Assembly (NCBI GenBank): GCA_902779075.1
Contig: CACZAK010000204.1
Location: 1 to 7,588, forward strand
DNA: 7,588 nucleotides
Source of the DNA: an uncultured bacterium
Lineage (GTDB): Bacteria; Verrucomicrobiota; Kiritimatiellia; RFP12; UBA1067
Direction of reading: 5' to 3'
Under the pieces are notes generated by a model. The model was not told where the DNA came from. It saw nothing but the letters and a program-made list of their open reading frames with translations, and ran no database searches. The translations under genes and the position numbers were made by a program. Positions 4,609 through 7,588 of the stretch are shown here, in pieces (the first letter of the stretch is position 1; each line of letters begins with the position of its first letter).

Positions 4609-6836
4609 AGAAGGAAAGGTTCACCGTCGGCGCGCGCGGCAGCGCGCTTTCACGCGCCCAGACCGCAGGCGCTCTTGATTTCCTGCGGGCGCGCTTCCCG
4701 GATACGGACTACCGCGTCGTGACTGTGGAGACGCCGGGCGACCGAGACCTTACGACGCCGATCGAGAAGAGCGCGCCCGATTTTTTCACACGCGATTTGG
4801 ACGAGGCCGTGCGCGACGGGCGGATTGATTTCGCCGTTCATTCCGCCAAGGATTTGCCACCTGAAATTGCAGACGATTTGGATTGGTTTTGGTTGCCGGA
4901 GAGGGCCGATCCGCGGGATTGTTGGGTAGTGAGGGCGAGCGCAACGGGCGGGACGCCCGTTGTCCCAGTTGCGGGCGAGACGCCCGCCACCCCGATAATG
5001 GGCGAGACGCCCGCCACCCCGATAATGGGCGAGACGCCCGCCACCCCGATAACGGGCGAGACGCCCGTTGTCCAAGTGATTGGTGTGTCGAGCGAGAGAA
5101 GGGCGGCGTATGCGAAGAAGGTTTATCCGAAGGCAAAGCTGCTGCCGATTCGCGGGTCGATTGATTCGCGCATCCAGCAGCTGCGCGACGGACGCTACGA
5201 CGCCGTGCTGATGGCGCTCGCGGGCATCATGCGTCTCTATGGCGGCACGCCGCCGGGCGTGGAATTGATTCCGATTCCGCTTGAAGAACTTACGCCGCCA
5301 GAAGCGCAGGGGTATCTCGCCGTCGTGTTCCGCGCGGGGGATGCGCGTCTCATGTCGATGCGCGCGCATTTCGTGAAGGCCGTGCGCTTCGTGAGCGCGG
5401 GCGTGGGCGATGCGGGGTTGTGTACGGTGCAGGGGATGCGGGATCTGGAGTGTGCGGATGTGGTGCTGGCGGACGAGTTGTTGGGGAAGGGGATTGTGAC
5501 GGGGAGCCGTGCAACGGACGAGACGCCCGTTGTCCCAGTTGCGGGCGAGACGCCCGCCACCCCGATAACGGGCAAGATGTCCGTTGTCCCAGTGGGGAAG
5601 AGGTGTGGGGCGCACACGATGAAGCAGGCGGAGATTACGCGGCTCATCTGCGACGAGGCGAGGAAGGGACGGCGCGTCGTGCGCTTGAAGGGAGGCGACG
5701 CGGGGCTGTTCGGCCGGCTTGCGGAGGAAACGGACGCGCTGACGGCGCTTCAGATTCCGTTCGTGGTACGTCCCGGCGTGAGCGCGCTCGTGGCGGCTAC
5801 GACGGGGACGGGCCTCCTGCTCACGCGGCGCGGCGAGTCGCGCGGATTTACCGCCTACACGCCGCGCTCGACGGGTACGGAGACGCCGCAGGTGGCGTTC
5901 ATGGCCACGCGGATGGCGTCGGACGAGGCGCGGCGCCTCGTGCGCGAAGGATGGCCGAAAACGACGCCGTGTGCGTTCGTGTTCGACGCGGCGGGTCCGC
6001 GCGAGGAAGTGCGCACGGCCACACTTGGTACGGTGAGGAAGATTCTTCCTGTGAAGGAAGAGGATCGCCCCGGACTCTTCATCGCAGGCCGCGTGGTGGC
6101 GCATGACGGCTGGCCGCGTCTGGGTCCGCTCGCGGGACGGCGTGTGCTCGTGACGTGTTCGGACGCCGTGCAGGAACGCGCGGCGACGGCGGTGGAGGAT
6201 CTCGGGGGGCGTCCGATCCGCTGGCCGCTCATCGAGCTCTGCGCGACGCGTGCGTTCGGCGAGGAGGTGTCGGGCTACGACGCGATCGTGCTGACCTCGC
6301 CCTCGGCCGTGCGGATTTTCTTCGCGAACTGCACGTGCGATTTACGGCGGCTTGGCGCGTTTTACACGTGTGGGGCGGGGACGGACGAGGAACTGCGTCG
6401 GCACGGCGTCGCGAGCGACGTGGTGCCGGCGTCGGACTTCTCGGCGGCGGGGCTTATTGCGGAGATCAAGAAGCTCGATCTGCACGGGAAGCGAGTGTTG
6501 CGTCTGCGGAGCGCGAAGGCGAGTGCGGACGTTGCGCGCGCGCTGCGTCGGGCGGGCGCGAAGGTGGACGACGTGGTGCTCTACGAGAACCGCGCGTGTG
6601 CGCCGGAAGGGGCGCTTCCGCCGTTCGACGACGTGTTTTTCGCATCGGCGTCGGCGGTAGAATCCTTCTTCGCGCGCTATGGTGCGAAGGCGTTGCGCGG
6701 GAAAGGCGTGCTCGTGATGGGCGGGCCCACGCGCGCCGCCCTCCCAAAGAGTTTTTCCGCAAAGGCGCGGATTTTTGATATACTGACACCAAACATTTCA
6801 GGCACGGTGCCTGTCAACAACAAGGAGAAGCGATGA
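4605..6836 (+). CDS. HemC-SUMT(CobA)-HemD tetrapyrrole fusion with HemC domain 3 missing
   Basis: This 743-residue cytosolic protein joins three steps from porphobilinogen to precorrin-2. Residues 6-256 are HemC domains 1-2: R11 and S13, GD (45-46), AVHSAKDLP (78-85) with K82 and D83, SSERR (162-166), R183 and R189. HemC then stops, so the domain 3 cysteine that holds the dipyrromethane cofactor is absent, and the GGKG loop reads SAPD. Residues 260-505 are SUMT, uroporphyrinogen-III C-methyltransferase: SAGVGD (264-269), the D290 and M433 equivalents of catalytic positions in CysG, VRLKGGD (359-365), and GRVVA near the end. Residues about 508-725 are Hem[16 protein letters not shown] (562-569), and MGGPTRAAL (705-713). 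Two in-frame repeat arrays insert residues about 113-158 and 303-328. The final 15-20 residues look like read-through into the rhaA leader. Synthesis of hydroxymethylbilane by this HemC part is doubtful. Confidence 0.9.
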   Translation: MKKERFTVGARGSALSRAQTAGALDFLRARFPDTDYRVVTVETPGDRDLTTPIEKSAPDFFTRDLDEAVRDGRIDFAVHSAKDLPPEIADDLDWFWLPERADPRDCWVVRASATGGTPVVPVAGETPATPIMGETPATPIMGETPATPITGETPVVQVIGVSSERRAAYAKKVYPKAKLLPIRGSIDSRIQQLRDGRYDAVLMALAGIMRLYGGTPPGVELIPIPLEELTPPEAQGYLAVVFRAGDARLMSMRAHFVKAVRFVSAGVGDAGLCTVQGMRDLECADVVLADELLGKGIVTGSRATDETPVVPVAGETPATPITGKMSVVPVGKRCGAHTMKQAEITRLICDEARKGRRVVRLKGGDAGLFGRLAEETDALTALQIPFVVRPGVSALVAATTGTGLLLTRRGESRGFTAYTPRSTGTETPQVAFMATRMASDEARRLVREGWPKTTPCAFVFDAAGPREEVRTATLGTVRKILPVKEEDRPGLFIAGRVVAHDGWPRLGPLAGRRVLVTCSDAVQERAATAVEDLGGRPIRWPLIELCATRAFGEEVSGYDAIVLTSPSAVRIFFANCTCDLRRLGAFYTCGAGTDEELRRHGVASDVVPASDFSAAGLIAEIKKLDLHGKRVLRLRSAKASADVARALRRAGAKVDDVVLYENRACAPEGALPPFDDVFFASASAVESFFARYGAKALRGKGVLVMGGPTRAALPKSFSAKARIFDILTPNISGTVPVNNKEKR
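4942..5080. repeat. In-frame array of five 27-bp palindromic repeats in the HemC part
   Basis: Five units begin at 4946, 4973, 5000, 5027 and 5054, each 27 bp (9 codons). The core is GGGCGAGACGCCC, a 5-bp stem with loop AGA (GGA in unit 1). Units 2 and 3 are identical, and unit 4 differs from them in its last base. In unit 1 the stem reaches 9 bp (CAACGGGCG with CGCCCGTTG). The frame used codes for repeats of GETPATPIM, while the next plus frame would give GRDARHPDN; five of six frames lack stops. The array sits in the surface loop that joins HemC domains 1 and 2, just before the conserved SSERR. There are no unique spacers, so it is not CRISPR. Confidence 0.88.
5511..5593. repeat. Second in-frame palindromic array, three units, in the SUMT part
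   Basis: Units begin at 5516, 5543 and 5570, with the same 27-bp period and the same reading frame as the first array. Bases 5511-5568 match 4941-4998 with only two differences (both G to A). The last unit is decayed (GGGCAAGATGTCC), yet its stem can still form with one G-U pair. It adds about 26 residues ([18 protein letters not shown] and a decayed remainder) in the loop before the conserved VGKR of the methyltransferase. Layout is head, one internal unit, tail, against head, three internal units, tail in the first array. Confidence 0.88.
6776..6784 (+). promoter_or_regulatory. Extended -10 promoter for rhaA inside the end of the hem fusion
   Basis: TGATATACT contains TATACT (6779-6784, 5 of 6) preceded by the TGn of an extended -10 element. 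No strong -35 is present. A start near 6791 would give a leader of about 42 nt containing the 15-bp palindrome and the ribosome site AAGGAG (6822-6827, 5 nt before the rhaA ATG). Local AT-richness contrasts with the GC-rich HemD sequence around it. Confidence 0.5.
6799..6813. promoter_or_regulatory. 15-bp perfect palindrome before rhaA, possible operator
   Basis: CAGGCAC (6799-6805) and GTGCCTG (6807-6813) are perfect inverted arms around one G. It lies between the putative promoter and the rhaA ribosome site, where a repressor could block transcription. A competing stem of TGACA (6784-6788) with TGTCA (6812-6816) is also possible, so an RNA-level role cannot be excluded. Confidence 0.45.
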
Positions 6837-7588
6837 GCAAAGCTACCTACGAGGCCGCGAAGGCCCAGTACAAGAAACTCGGCATTGACACCGAGAAGGC
6901 GATCAACACGCTGAAGAAGATCAGCATTTCGATGCACTGCTGGCAGGGCGACGACGTCGGCGGGTTCGAGACGACCGGCGGCGCGTCCGGCGGCATCCAG
7001 ACGACCGGCAACTATCCCGGCAAGGCGCGCACGCCGCAGGAGCTGATGGCGGACCTCGACTTCGCCCTCAAGCTCATTCCTGGCAAGCACCGCGTGAACC
7101 TCCACGCCTGCTACGGCATCCACGAGGGCAAGGTAGCGGACCGCGACAAGATCGAACGCAAGCACTTCGCGCCGTGGGTCGCGTGGGCCAAGAAGCGCGG
7201 CGTGGGCCTCGACTTCAACCCGACATTCTTCTCGCACCCGCTCGCGGCGAACGGGCTAACGCTTTCGAGCCCCGACCCGAAGGTGCGCGCGTTCTGGGTG
7301 AAGCACGGCATCCAGTGCCTCAAGATCGCCGAGTACTTCGGCAAGGAGCTCGGCACGCCCTGCGCGATCAACTTCTGGTGTCCTGACGGTTACAAGGACG
7401 AGCCGAGCGACCGCCTCGGGCCGCGTCAGCGCATGGCCGACTCGCTCGACAAGATCTTCAAGTACAAGTACAACAAGAAGCTCGTGATCCCGACCTTCGA
7501 GTCGAAGCTCTTCGGCATCGGCCTCGAGAGCTACACCGTGAACTCGCACGAGTTCGTGATGGGCTACGCGATGAAGAAGGGCATCCTC
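6833..7588 (+). CDS. rhaA: L-rhamnose isomerase, N-terminal 252 residues (runs off the edge)
   Basis: RhaA converts L-rhamnose to L-rhamnulose, the first step of rhamnose breakdown, in the cytosol with a divalent metal. The visible 252 codons are about 60% of the usual 410-420 and stay open to the window edge. Matches to the E. coli enzyme run throughout: [14 protein letters not shown] (33-46), [14 protein letters not shown] (53-66), [13 protein letters not shown] (125-137), [16 protein letters not shown] (174-189), and [14 protein letters not shown] (223-236), where E223 corresponds to a metal-binding Glu. The ATG overlaps the fusion's TGA by ATGA and has AAGGAG 5 nt upstream. Despite the overlap, a separate promoter and palindrome upstream suggest sugar-responsive control independent of tetrapyrrole synthesis. 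A neighbouring rhaB or rhaD would be expected further right, outside the window. Confidence 0.95.
   Translation, partial: MSKATYEAAKAQYKKLGIDTEKAINTLKKISISMHCWQGDDVGGFETTGGASGGIQTTGNYPGKARTPQELMADLDFALKLIPGKHRVNLHACYGIHEGKVADRDKIERKHFAPWVAWAKKRGVGLDFNPTFFSHPLAANGLTLSSPDPKVRAFWVKHGIQCLKIAEYFGKELGTPCAINFWCPDGYKDEPSDRLGPRQRMADSLDKIFKYKYNKKLVIPTFESKLFGIGLESYTVNSHEFVMGYAMKKGIL

Noticed and set aside
4650..6104. Long minus-strand open frame (484 codons) opposite the hem fusion
   Set aside because: It is Arg/His-rich antisense of a GC-rich gene whose plus-strand frame has clear HemC, SUMT and HemD motifs; its length comes from codon bias and from the stop-free repeat.
5420..6106. Plus-strand open frame of 228 codons inside the hem fusion
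   Set aside because: Out of frame with the conserved SUMT motifs, of biased Gly/Arg/Ala composition, and with no recognisable domain.
4605..6836. Two separate genes or a frameshifted pseudogene instead of one fusion
   Set aside because: The frame is continuous through all three enzyme regions and both repeat arrays, with conserved motifs throughout; only the absence of HemC domain 3 hints at loss, and this is a clean junction.

Overview
The window reads like part of a bacterial chromosome from the PVC superphylum (Verrucomicrobiota, Kiritimatiellota or Lentisphaerota), probably a gut or other anaerobic lineage. This placement is an inference. It rests on the mix of high-GC metabolic genes, secreted FlgT-N-like proteins, a C_GCAxxG_C_C redox protein, a rhamnose pathway gene, and a GETPATP/GRDARHP-coding repeat that I associate with such genomes from memory only. 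No marker gene (rRNA, ribosomal protein) is present to settle it.

Layout from left to right. Positions 1-451 hold no confident gene. They contain a GC-rich left edge, a long imperfect hairpin (104-209), a second hairpin (333-377) and a doubtful small ORF (294-455) that overlaps the next start by ATGA. Positions 452-2689 carry two secreted proteins in one probable operon, both with a FlgT-N/LPP20-like region. The operon ends at a perfect 11-bp hairpin (2718-2749). That hairpin also closes a convergent minus-strand gene for a cysteine-rich C_GCAxxG_C_C protein (2749-3141). Positions 3142-3506 are intergenic, with a GC-rich hairpin, three tandem 23-bp repeats and an extended -10 promoter. That promoter drives a toxin-antitoxin pair: a ribbon-helix-helix-like antitoxin (3507-3779) and a PIN_3-type toxin (3776-4204).

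From 4297 to the right edge, three genes follow head to tail, each overlapping the next by ATGA. They are a small HNH endonuclease (4297-4608), a 743-residue tetrapyrrole fusion of HemC, SUMT/CobA and HemD (4605-6836), and the first 252 codons of L-rhamnose isomerase rhaA (6833 to the edge). The fusion would convert porphobilinogen towards precorrin-2 (siroheme/cobalamin branch). RhaA probably also has its own promoter inside the 3' end of the fusion, with a 15-bp palindrome between promoter and start codon.

The most unusual content is in the fusion gene. First, its HemC part stops before domain 3, so the cysteine that anchors the dipyrromethane cofactor is absent, and the mobile GGKG loop is altered. 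Second, two arrays of a 27-bp hairpin-forming repeat are inserted in frame at two separate surface-loop positions, one in the HemC part and one in the SUMT part. Both arrays share the same head/internal/tail layout with different copy number. This resembles, by analogy, the in-gene palindromic elements of Rickettsia.
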